Positions 46,701-55,900 of a stretch of 64,000 bases of DNA are shown piece after piece (position 1 is the stretch's first letter; each line of letters begins with the position of its first letter). The stretch is taken from NCBI RefSeq assembly GCF_029633865.1, contig NC_079219.1:16823810-16887809 (forward strand). The letters run 5' to 3'. This DNA is from Lampris incognitus. Its lineage: Eukaryota > Chordata > Actinopteri > Lampriformes > Lampridae. Both the position numbers and the translations under genes were made by a program. The notes beneath the pieces are model-generated. The model made no database searches. It saw only the letters and a program-made list of their open reading frames with translations, and was not told the origin of the DNA.

Positions 46701-49507
46701 GTGGGGTAATTGGCTGGGTAAAATTGGGGAGAAAAAAAAAATTGGGCTAGGAGCTGAGAGAGTAGCGGGTGGTGGGGGGGGGGGCATGATTGTTTGAGGC
46801 AGGAGTAGCTGGAGAGATCCATGAGAAGGGCCCTGCGCACGTCCAGAGTCACCGCCACACACCACCAAGGTCCCCTCCACCAGCCTGCCTTCCAGCACGG
46901 CATCAGACTCTGCCCCGCAAGACGCCCTGACCACCGTGATGCAGATGTGCTGCAGAGGGAAGGGGTAGTTGGGTCGCTCACCACTGATTAGAGGGCATTA
47001 ACTTTTTTTTTTCTTTAAATGACGTAGCTAAGTCCTAACTGGTCGACTCTATGTCAGCATTGGCCTTGCAAGGTTCAGGGCTGATTTCAAACAGTAGATG
47101 GCGTTTTGAGCCATTTTCAACCCATGAAATGCCGATTTTTATAAATTTGGTAAGAAATTTCAATATTAACACCAACACTGATGTTTTTCATCACCGTACA
47201 GTCACATCATTCAGTTTACAGCTCAAAAAATATGTTTAAGTGTTTAATACCTCTTTAAAGATAGAAGCAAAAAGTAAAAAAACAAAAAACAAAAACAAAC
47301 CCCAAAAACCTGTAGCACATTTGAACTGATTTCCCTGGTGATCTATAAAATTAAGAACAAGTAATACTGCCTTCTGCCTAGAGAAATAGGAGTTACAGAC
47401 CTCATTAAAACACCAACACAGCTAACACTAAAGGTCTGTCATGCTTTTTTTTTTTGGTGGGATGTAACTGCATCAATCATAAAAAGCAGATCAAAATCAA
47501 ATAGGATTTTGGTCCGATTCAAAACATATTTTGAATAAACTTCAAATAAATTAAGATTTGTGTGGCTGTACATTAAGGAAATATGTCATGGTCCTGAAGG
47601 CATAAACTGTTGTCCCACTGTATTGTATTGAAGTCCAGTAAGAAGATTAATTGATTTAACGAGGTCTGAATTGATAAAAGTGAACTTGCTGTGGAAGTTA
47701 GTATGAATAAGAAGGAAGGGCAGCACGTCCTAAAGCTTTTCAGAGGTTTTCATGGAACCTTCAACTCCATGAACTGCTTGTACCCTAGCAGTAAACAAAG
47801 CTTTCAAATGGTCTTTACATTTACTCATTTAACAGGCGCTTTTATCAGAGTTCTTTAGAAGAGAGTCTGCAACTTGTAGTTAAATAAAAATTTTACCAAC
47901 TGGCAACATAGAGCGCTACACAGTAATAATATCATCGTCAAGAGTACAGGTCAAGTCGAATGCCTTTAGTGACCTTATAGCATCAAGAGGCGAAGAATAG
48001 GGGAATCAAAGTATCAAGTAGATGTACATTACCACAAGTCAGAAAACAGGCAAATTAATTTATCAGTGCAAGTACAAAAAGGGCTCAGTAGTAATGGTAT
48101 TTATCAGTCAAAACTAAAGTTTTTTAGAGAGAGTAAGTTTGGCTTCCTGTGGCTTTTGTTCTTATTTCTATTTCTTATTTTATCTTTATTTCTATTTGTT
48201 TCTGTTCTATTTTCTTATCTTGTATCTTGTTAGTTTTTAGTTATTAGAGCGTGAGTGTCTGAAATAGAACCCAATTTCCCCTCGGGGATGAATAAAGTAT
48301 TCTGATTCTGTGTAGAGATGACTACCATACCTTTGTCAAAGCATTTGACAGAATAGTCGGCCAGGGCCACAAGGAATTCTGTGGTCCTGCGGAGGTTAAA
48401 AGCCAGCGCAGTACAGGCTTGACCCGTCTTCTGTACCAGACGAAACCTGCCTCATAAAAAAGACACAGGAAGACAAAAAGATCTATAAGAAAACATATTG
48501 ACAGTACACTTGATGGAATGTATAAAGACAGGAGTGGAGTTTCAAGGAAACATGAATTGATTAGCGTCAATTGGAAACACAAGGACAGCACTGGACAATA
48601 ATCGTTTGAATGATGGCTGTGTTCGTGTTTCCTCACGTGGCCTGATCATGGTTCACATACACCAATCCAAGAGAAAGAAAGAATTGTTTTGGTTTTTCTG
48701 ACAGGGAATGTATCACTGATCACCTGTTTCTGCTGATGTCAAAGATGTAGATGTTGCCATGGTGATCACCAGCCAGGAAGGAATCTCCAGTGGTGTCAAA
48801 AGCCAAGTGGAGGAAACGCACTGTTTTCTGCTGGACAGTACGGACCACTGTCACCACGACACTGAGAAAGACAAAGCCAGAAATGAAGTCAATTTTATTT
48901 GTATGACCCATCATCACAAATTACAAATTTGCCTCAGTAGGCTTGAAGAGTTACAGTTACAACATTTAAGAATAAATGTAAAGACAATTGTAATGACAGT
49001 TATAATAGGCATCACTGAAGGAAATCATCAACCACAGATGCGGTATCACACGGAGCTCAACTCCTACTTAAATGGTTAAATAATTGTGCCATTTCCATAA
49101 AATCTTCATGAACAAGCTCATAACGAGCTCATCCCTTCATTTTAACATGGCTGTCTGGCAAACAACACCCTAAGATTGCAGTTTGAATGTAATAAACTAT
49201 ATAAAAATATTGTACAAATACTTTACCACCGACTGAAACTAAGGTTTGGATGAGGAATGACACATTCAACAGGTGAATGTCGGCAGCTGGAATTTAGCAA
49301 AGTTATGAGATATTCTAGACTCAATTTATAAGAGTCACTCAATATACATATGAATGCAGCAATAGCTTGATTACGCAAATGGACAACTGTTTACCTGTAA
49401 CAAGTGCACAAACAGCAAAACTGATTTCTGACCTACCCTTTGCCCAACGATGGTTTTCGATGCCATATTTTCCCTTCCTCTTTGTTTCCTATGTCTGTCA
49501 CCTGCAT
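26862..49507 (-). CDS. tbc1d31: tbc1d31 (WDR67), WD40 / TBC / coiled-coil centriolar-satellite protein
   Basis: Twenty-three coding exons, all phase-consistent, total 3270 nt (1089 aa; human 1066): 49507-49437, 48861-48724, 48446-48331, 45965-45787, 45611-45460, 44904-44745, 44341-44141, 43957-43784, 41541-41462, 40572-40426, 37553-37420, 36707-36574, 36428-36249, 35587-35355, 34972-34900, 34645-34566, 34464-34329, 33482-33390, 33012-32884, 28385-28191, 27818-27749, 27560-27324, 27019-26862. WD40 repeats fill residues about 25-370 ([37 protein letters not shown]). A TBC domain follows at about 400-620 ([56 protein letters not shown]). Charged coiled coils span about 690-940, with a Ser/Thr-rich tail and a last helix ([11 protein letters not shown]). 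Human TBC1D31 localises to centriolar satellites and acts in ciliogenesis. The IxxDxxR arginine-finger motif of active Rab GAPs is not seen, so GAP activity is doubtful. Introns carry SINEs, LINEs and DNA transposons. Confidence 0.96.
28595..28795 (+). repeat. tRNA-headed repeat family B in tbc1d31 intron 20
   Basis: It contains GCGCATGTTACATTTGG and GCACATGTTACATTATT about 80 nt apart, then an A-box-like TTAGCTCAGTGGGTTAAGTA and a B-box-like GGTCTGAGCC. The same arrangement occurs in reverse at 31980-32400, so this is a dispersed family and not chance. Confidence 0.6.
29696..30034 (-). mobile_element. tRNA-derived SINE (second family), minus strand
   Basis: On the minus strand the head reads GGTGGCTCAGTGGTTAGCAC (A box) and GGTTCGAACCC (B box). 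The body is the widely shared fish module TGTGTGGAGTTTGCATGTTC, CCCATGTCTGCGTGGGTTTC, CTCCGGGTGCTCC. The tail is ATTCATTC-type repeats at 29696-29720. It is a SINE, not a tRNA gene. Confidence 0.85.
30688..31135 (+). mobile_element. SINE family A, full-length, with 10-bp target duplication
   Basis: The head has ATAGTGGTCTATTCCGTTGC and GGTTCGAATCC; the tail is CAATTGGGGAGAAAATCCC followed by an A-rich run. AAGATGTGGT at 30678-30687 and 31136-31145 is a perfect target-site duplication. The LINE reading resumes after it. Confidence 0.92.
31960..32400 (-). repeat. family B tRNA-headed repeat, split by a SINE A fragment
   Basis: The antisense shows GATAGATAACTAGATGTG at the high end, then (after the SINE) GACATTTGGTGCACTGCAGC and CACATGTTACATTTAGCGTG, then TTTGCTCAGCGGTTAGTCAG and GGTCCAAACCTCGTCC at the tRNA-like end near 32000. 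It matches 28595-28795 in the same order. Confidence 0.6.
32199..32375 (-). mobile_element. SINE family A, internally deleted copy nested in family B
   Basis: Only the tail (complement of CAATTGG) and the head (complement of GGTTCGAATCC and TATTCTGTTGCC) remain; the central 250 bp is missing. CACATCCAG at 32190-32198 and CACATCTAG at 32376-32384 is a 9-bp target duplication with one mismatch. Confidence 0.85.
32425..32600 (+). repeat. 35-bp minisatellite, five copies
   Basis: The unit begins ACATGTACAGGTAGGTGTGG and continues CCTATATCAGGTGTT. Copies start at 32425, 32460, 32495, 32530 and 32565 with few substitutions. Thirty-five is not a multiple of three, so the open frame across it is not a protein repeat. 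Confidence 0.9.
32828..32868. repeat. GT repeat beside the tbc1d31 exon 19 donor
   Basis: On the gene strand the exon 19 donor (GTTGGTCTCTCTCG) is followed at about +15 by a (CA)20-type tract. Confidence 0.9.
38265..39848 (+). mobile_element. near-complete Tc1-like transposon nested in the LINE
   Basis: Terminal inverted repeats are ACTGCTCAAAAAAATAAAGG plus GAACAC (26 bp) on the left and its complement on the right. The element is flanked by TA at 38265-38266 and 39847-39848. Removing it restores the LINE reading FKYLG across one TA. It carries one long transposase frame. Confidence 0.95.
38452..39588 (+). CDS. Tc1-family DD34E transposase
   Basis: The frame is open from 38452 to TGA at 39586-39588. 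The first in-frame ATG is at 38629, inside the first helix-turn-helix ([33 protein letters not shown]), so the original start codon seems lost or non-standard. A GRRR linker and a second HTH ([13 protein letters not shown]) follow. The catalytic residues are visible: Asp in [11 protein letters not shown], Asp in [10 protein letters not shown], and Glu in [12 protein letters not shown], with 34 residues between the last two. That DD34E spacing is typical of Tc1. No internal stop is present over about 328 codons. The enzyme would cut and paste the element at TA sites; with no clear start codon, activity is uncertain. Confidence 0.9.
   Translation, partial: KEWICRWWPQTICLSSSFLADLWLVFHFASALTTRGGIRRYLQPAEVAQVVQLIQDGTSMRAVARRFDVSPSTVSRAWRRYQETGQYTRRRGGGRRRTTTPQQDRYLVLCARRNRRSTAGALQNDLQQATNVQVSAQTVRNRMHEDGMRARRPQLGPVLTAQHRAARLTFAREHLGWQIRHWRPVLFTDESRFTLNTCDRSERVWRRCGERSAACNILQHDRFGSGSVMVWGGISLEGRTDLYVLARGTMTAIRYRDEILRPIVRPYAGAVGPGFLLMHDNARPHVARVCQQFLYVEGIDAMDWPARSPDLNPIEHLWDIMSRTIRQRDVAPQTVQELTDALIQVWEEIPQETIRRLIRSMPRCCRECIQARGGHTHY
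40581..40615. repeat. CA repeat beside the tbc1d31 exon 10 acceptor
   Basis: On the gene strand, (GT)17 followed by TTTTGCAG leads into the exon, so the repeat ends about 9 nt before the splice site. Confidence 0.9.
40884..41406. mobile_element. hAT-type MITE rich in GAGTCC-like hexamers, tbc1d31 intron 9
   Basis: The ends are inverted: CAGTGTTGTAGTCGAGTC on the left and, reverse-complemented, CAGTGTTGTAGTACTCGAGT on the right. The flanks are GCTCATTG (40876-40883) and GCTCATAG (41407-41414), an 8-bp duplication with one mismatch, the length made by hAT transposases. Inside each end are many degenerate repeats of GAGTCC/AAGTCC. There is no transposase. Confidence 0.85.
41940..43515 (+). mobile_element. 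decayed L2/CR1-like LINE in tbc1d31 intron 8
   Basis: RT motifs are [10 protein letters not shown] (42030), AFDTVDH-like (LDTVDHCFL), [14 protein letters not shown]-like text, then [13 protein letters not shown] and [13 protein letters not shown] (42380-42520). The 3' part ends with the AATAAAGG-type tail at 43500-43515. Stops are frequent. It is an old copy. Confidence 0.75.
43731..43774. repeat. GT repeat beside the tbc1d31 exon 8 donor
   Basis: On the gene strand the donor GTAAGATT is followed from about +10 by (CA)22. Confidence 0.9.
45283..45327 (-). repeat. LINE 3'-tail remnant, antisense
   Basis: AGAATCAGGATACTTTATTC then ATCCCCGAGGGAAATTGGG is the complement of the tail seen at 48257-48309 (CAATTTCCCCTCGGGGATGA). 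Confidence 0.6.
46309..46740 (+). mobile_element. SINE family A in tbc1d31 intron 3
   Basis: Head: GTGGTCTATTCCATTGCC and CCAGTTCAAAATCCC (decayed B box). Body and tail as in the other copies (GTGAAAAGAAGCGGCTGGCG, GGAGGAGGCATGTGGTAGTC), ending GGGGAGAAAAAAAAA. Confidence 0.85.
46745..46990. other. GC-rich unexplained segment after the SINE
   Basis: GC-rich sequence with long open frames on the minus strand and a G11-type run at 46774. It is unlike the surrounding AT-rich intron. No family recognised. Confidence 0.35.
48150..48312 (+). repeat. LINE 3' end remnant in tbc1d31 intron 3
   Basis: A T-rich stretch with TTATTTCTATTT repeats is followed by CAATTTCCCCTCGGGGATGA and ATAAAGTATTCTGATTCTG, a common 3' end of fish LINEs. 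Intron 3 runs 45966-48330, and the remnant ends about 20 nt from exon 3. Confidence 0.6.
48888..49080 (-). repeat. dispersed fish repeat in tbc1d31 intron 1
   Basis: CAATTTTATTTGTATGACCC, then ATCACAAATTACAAATTTGC and CTCAGTAGGCTT, is a repeat end frequent in teleost genomes, here in antisense. Confidence 0.5.
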
Positions 49508-50780
<1,273 letters not shown>

Positions 50781-50789
50781 TAAACTCAG

Positions 50790-50914
50790 TTCAAAAATTT
50801 CAACTTTGTGAAGTGACCCTTGAGGCAAATTTGTAGTTTGTAGTTTGTCCCTGTCCTGTTTGATGGCCAATCCAAACCAGACAGTGATGGACTGATGTGC
50901 AGAGGACAGACTGA

Positions 50915-50950
<36 letters not shown>

Positions 50951-51930
50951 GCAGTGTAGAACGGAATCATAAGTTCCTGAGGCAGGTTGAACTTCTTGAG
51001 CTGGCGGAGAGAGTACATCCTCTGCTGGGCCTTTTTGATGATTGTGTCTATGTTGGATGCCCACCTTAGGTCCTGGGAGATTGTGGAACCCAGAAATCTG
51101 TAAGTTTTCACTGTATACACCATGCTGTTGAGTATGGTGGGGGGGGGGCAGTGTTGGGGGGCTCCTCCTGAAGTCCACTGTCATCGCCACTGTTTTGAGT
51201 GTGTTCAGCTCCAGGCTGTTATGGCTGCACCAGAGGGCCAGCTGATCAACCTCCCATCTATGTGCAGACTGGTCACCGCCCTGGCTAAGGCCAATGATGG
51301 TTGTGTTGTCTGCAAGCTTCAGGAGTTTAACCTGAGGTGCAGTCATTTGTGTAGAGGGAGAAGGGTAGAGGGGAGAGCACACATCCCAGAGGGCCCCAGT
51401 GCTGATTTTCTGATTAACTGGGTGGTAGATGTGATTTTCCCCAGCCTCACCGGCTGCCTCCTGTCTGTCAGGAAGTTTTTAATCCACTGGCAAATGGGGG
51501 CTGGTATAGTGAGCTAGGTGAGTTTGGAGTGGGGGACACTGGGACAATAGTTTTGAACACTGAGCTGGAGTCCACAAACAGGACTTTTGCATGGGTCATT
51601 GGGGAATTGAGGTGTTGAAAGATGCAGTGCAATCCCATGTTGACTGCATCCTCCACTAACATGTTTGCTTGGTAGACAAACTGCAGAGGGTCGCACAGGT
51701 GGCCTGTGATTTGCTTCAGGTGGGCCAGCACCGGTCTCTCGGAGGATTTCATGACCAGAGACATTAGGGCAATGGGCCTGTAGTCATTTAATCCTGTGAT
51801 ACGGGATTTCTTGGAGCTCTTGAAGCAGGAGGGGACTTCACACAGCTCTAGTGATCTGTTGAAGATCAGTGTGAAAATGGGGGGGGGGGGGTGAAGGGTG
51901 AGTGATTAATGTGAGTGATTAAACAACGCT
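50790..51930 (-). mobile_element. decayed L2/Rex1-like LINE between tbc1d31 and derl1
   Basis: Minus-strand frames show GLNDYRPIALMSLVMKSSER, QFVYQANMLVEDAVNMGLHC, AKVLFVDSSSVFKT, KLLKLADNTTIIGL, HNSLELNTLKTVAMTVDFRR, YRFLGSTISQDLRWASNID and KKAQQRMYSLRQLKKFNLPQ. The YADD-type box reads LADN. Frameshifts separate the pieces. The (ATT)n tract at 50916-50951 lies inside the 3' coding part, after FYTAI. Confidence 0.8.
50916..50951. repeat. ATT microsatellite inside the LINE
   Basis: A run of ATT triplets, 36 bp, interrupts the conserved text between FYTAI and SVLCTS. Confidence 0.9.
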
Positions 51931-52055
51931 TTTCCCTCTGACCTTTTCTGAATAACTTACTATATTCAATTAAATTTAAATGGTTTTATTGGCATGGCGT
52001 AACAATGTACATTATACATTATTATAATTGCTGATGTAATTGAAAATGTGCATTA

Positions 52056-52187
52056 GTATCAGAGGAGGCATGTGGTAGTCTGCAGCTCTCCCCGGACCGG
52101 CAGAGTGGGGTGGAGCAGCGACCCGGCTCAGAAGAGTGGGGTAATTGGCCAAGTACAATTGGGAAGAAAAAAAACAAGATGAAAAAA
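52056..52187 (+). mobile_element. 5'-truncated SINE family A with perfect 14-bp target duplication
   Basis: Only the last 120 bp of the SINE is present (GGAGGCATGTGGTAGTCTGC to CAATTGGGAAGAAAAAAAAC). GAAAATGTGCATTA occurs at 52042-52055 and 52188-52201. Confidence 0.92.
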
Positions 52188-52385
52188 GAAAATGTGCATT
52201 AATAAGCGAATGTGTTCCAGTATGGGAATATATCCTTATCTCGCAAAGTATTAAAAAAAAGTATTAAAGACAACAGGATCGTCTTGCGTTGCTACGCATG
52301 TGCTTTTATTTTTTGAGAGTGGCAGGAAAACACTACACTATTCTCAACGCCTTGACGCAGACGAAAGCTAGCTTCTCCGAATTAG

Positions 52386-52393
52386 CCACGTCA
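52386..52393 (-). promoter_or_regulatory. candidate UPR element (XBP1/ATF6 site) upstream of derl1
   Basis: CCACGTCA here is TGACGTGG on the other strand, the core of the mammalian unfolded-protein-response element. It lies 151 bp before the derl1 ATG. CCAAT occurs at 52503-52507. Function is inferred from the motif and from the known UPR induction of derlins. Confidence 0.5.
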
Positions 52394-52543
52394 TGTAAAC
52401 TTAGCAGTGGAGGTATTTTAAAGAAATCGTAGCGTCGGATGAACATTTTGAATCGAAGACTGCGTGGTCTCGTGTTTGTCAGTTCGTTATTTTGGGGGGA
52501 GGTCCAATCCACAGCTGTTGCGTTGCTGTAATCGTATGGAAAC

Positions 52544-52914
52544 ATGTCAGATATCGGGGACTGGTTCAGAAGCATCCCCTTCATTACCCGGTACTGGTTT
52601 GCTGGGTCGATCGCTGTCCCCTTGATTGGGAAATTGGGATTAATAAGTCCCAGGCATCTCGTTTTATGGTCTGAAAATTTCTTTCACAAATTTCAGGTAA
52701 GTCATGGCGCGCCGCAGTCGTTTATATCAGCTAAAATTACACGAGTAGTGGCTATGTGTTGATAGCGTCAGCTAGCAGGTGGCTAGCAAGGCTCACAGGC
52801 CTTTCAAACGGCCAATCAGAGAACGAAGCGTGCGGACTAGGGCGGGACTAGGTGTTGGCCGAGTTCTGCCTGTCCGCCGAGACTTGAGTGCACCTCGCGG
52901 GATACACCTCTGCA

Positions 52915-52946
<32 letters not shown>

Positions 52947-55900
52947 GTAATAATAATGCATTACTCTTACGTCAGTTGCGGAAGATAGCTGTTCAGCAAT
53001 TATTTGATCGGTTCATAGTTTTGGTAGCTCGTGTTTCTGTTGTTCTGGTCAGCTCCACTAGGTGGTGACATTACTTTGGCTTGACAGACACGCATACGAC
53101 TGTATGGGGTCAGTCAGTCCCTTTGCGTGAGACTACCAAATAAAAATAAAGTTACCTGTTCTCTTGCCAACTTGCCCGTCAGTAAGCTATTGTTACAGCT
53201 ATAATACGGCTGGCCTTGTGGCCAAGAGGCACTGAACTGTTACTGGACTCCTGCAGTTTGGATCCTGGCATGGAAATGAGAAGTTGTGAAACGATGATGG
53301 CACAAGTTGATCTCACCCTGTTTCTGAATCATAGTCCAGGAATCTGATCTGTGCCACCAGTAGCTGAAAAAATAACCAATGCTCAGAGTTGTCATGAATT
53401 AATAAATATAGTACCAATGAATTAACCCTTAAAAGCCCTCAGGGGTTCTCCGGCCCTATTTTGATGATAGGTGATCTAGAATACCTCCAGTAATGAGGCC
53501 TTTGCTGTCTTTGGTGCTACATGAACTAGTGCTACTATGCTGTTCTGCTTCCAGTCAGACTGGGAACCAAGTTGAAGACTATTGTGATGATAAATTTAAC
53601 TGCCCATCTATCACAGACCAGCACAGGGGGACACAAGGACACGAACTAACTCACATTTATGTCACTTTCAGTCTTTTCAAGAAGTTAGGCTGAGACTTTA
53701 AAAGAAAATAAAGTACTGAAAAATATACATGATTTGTTCTTATCCAATCTATTTCGAAATGATAAACTAAACGTTCTAAATAAAAATGGAAGTCCCAGAA
53801 ATGCAGCCGGACTGATGCAAGCATATGCCCAACTGTGTCAGAATCAGAATCATGTTTATTGGCCATGTAGGTTTGCACATACATGGAATTTGACTCCGGT
53901 TTTGTGGCTCTCTCAGTGTACTTAACATAAAACACTACAACACAACAATCTTCAGATATATACACAAGGATTGGCTTATACAGGCGAAATAAGAGGCGAT
54001 ATAGTGCAATGGTTCTGAGAATATATCAGAGATGCTGAAATAAATGTTAGCAGGTTACTTACATACATGCCTGAGGTAGATGGATATGACAGAGCGTATC
54101 AGTATACGTACAATGTACAGTACAGTATATACACAATGGTTGGATGTAAGAAAACGTGTTCCATACCACAGTGTTCGAGTTTGGCAACATGCATGCGCCT
54201 TGTCTGTTGAAAATGATTTAAATCACGTTTGACATAGCCAAACAACAAAGGCTTTCCACCATCCTAAAGCCAGCCTTTACATCATGACTGTATTTATGTG
54301 GTGTTTGTACAGTTTACTCATATGCTACTAAAGGAAAATACTCTGTTTGCAGTTTCTTTGGGCTCTCATGCCTCTACATAATAAGCTACACTTCCACTGA
54401 CAACAAGCAGGAAAATTATTCGCTCTGCTCTACCAAGACTTTTGTTGAACACCAGGTGTCCCCCTTGGTTTGGTGTATTGCACACGTTGAGTCTCTTCAG
54501 CAATATTGTGCCCAATGTGTTGATAATTTTTGATTTGTTTGACTGAGCCCATCATTGAAAGAAGTCCCTCAGCAACACCCTAACAGCCCCAATCTTCTGC
54601 TTACTTTACCATCTGCTCCCTGTCACTCACCTCTGTGGTTGTGGGTCTAGGATTCACTATTGGCTGACATATACTTCAGAAATTTGATCCGAGTGAAGAT
54701 TATAAGTGCATTATATTTTCTTTTCTGTCAGTATTTATGATTCCCTTGAAACCGGTGACATTTGTCGTCTGTTTCCCACAAGGCTTTGGGTTTCTAGGCC
54801 ATACAAGCCACAAAGCCTCATATGGTCTGTGTGTGTGTGTGTGCGTGTGTGTTTGTGTGTGTTTACGTGCATGTGTACTTTTTGCATGCAAAACGTTAGG
54901 GATGTTTGGTCTTTCCTTTTAAATTGACAGAGGAGGTTACACCAGGCTGTATATAATGTGATGACAGCATTATGCATGTTTTATTCGGATATGGAGACCG
55001 TTGATGTCATCGTTGTATTGCTCACAGTAGAACTTGGGGATAAAAATAGGACTGACATAATCCCACTGGTAGTTATGAAATCTATGGGCTGCACAATACC
55101 TTATGAGGATTTTTCTGTTATTCTTTTCAGATTTGGAGACCGGTAACATCCACTCTATATTTCCCAGTGGGCCCTGGCACAGGTTTTCTGTACCTGGTCA
55201 ACCTGTACTTCCTGTATCAGTACTCCACCAGGTTAGAGACAGGTGAGGTTTAGGAGGTTTAGCCCACTGTAATATGTTTCCTTCAGCTGTACACACGTCA
55301 TGTCATTTTGCTTACGCTGACCTTTGTTTAATCCCTCCATGTTGTTTCCCTAGGCGCGTTTGATGGCAGACCGGCTGATTTTGTCTTCATGCTTCTCTTC
55401 AACTGGCTCTGCATCGTCGTATCCTTTTAATGCGCCGTTGGTTTCGTTGTAAACCTACAGTGTCAGCTGGCTTCTTAAAATTTCTAGCCCTTCAAGGCCT
55501 CTTGTTGAGAGGGTGGGTTGTTGAATGATTTAGATAAAATGTTACTGTTTAAGTTTGGCGTTGATGTTTCAGATCTGTCAGCCCACCTCTCTGTCAACCT
55601 CTTTTCTTCTCTCTGTTTCACTCTATTGACCGCACTGTCAACTCTGTTTCTCTCTATCTCCCCCGCCCATACCAGGCTGCAGCAGTGTGCCACGTCAGGG
55701 TGGCTCAGGCATGGAGTTGCAGCCTATTGTAGATCAAATGCAGTACCTGCTGCAGAAGCTACCCCACATTTTATTTTTTCCTGGGGGGGGGGGTCATGAG
55801 TTCAGTTGCACAGCCCAATCCAACCTCCTGGATTTTCAGAAAGATTTGGGTGTATCTATAGCTCTATTGAAGACAGATCTGAAAAATACCATCCAAATAG

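Noticed and set aside
52503-52507. Full ERSE (CCAAT-N9-CCACG) upstream of derl1
   Set aside because: CCAAT is present but the spacing and order to CCACG do not fit; only the UPRE core is supported.
54958-55146. 62-codon frame running into derl1 exon 2
   Set aside because: It enters exon 2 in a different frame from the conserved derlin sequence and has no splice support.
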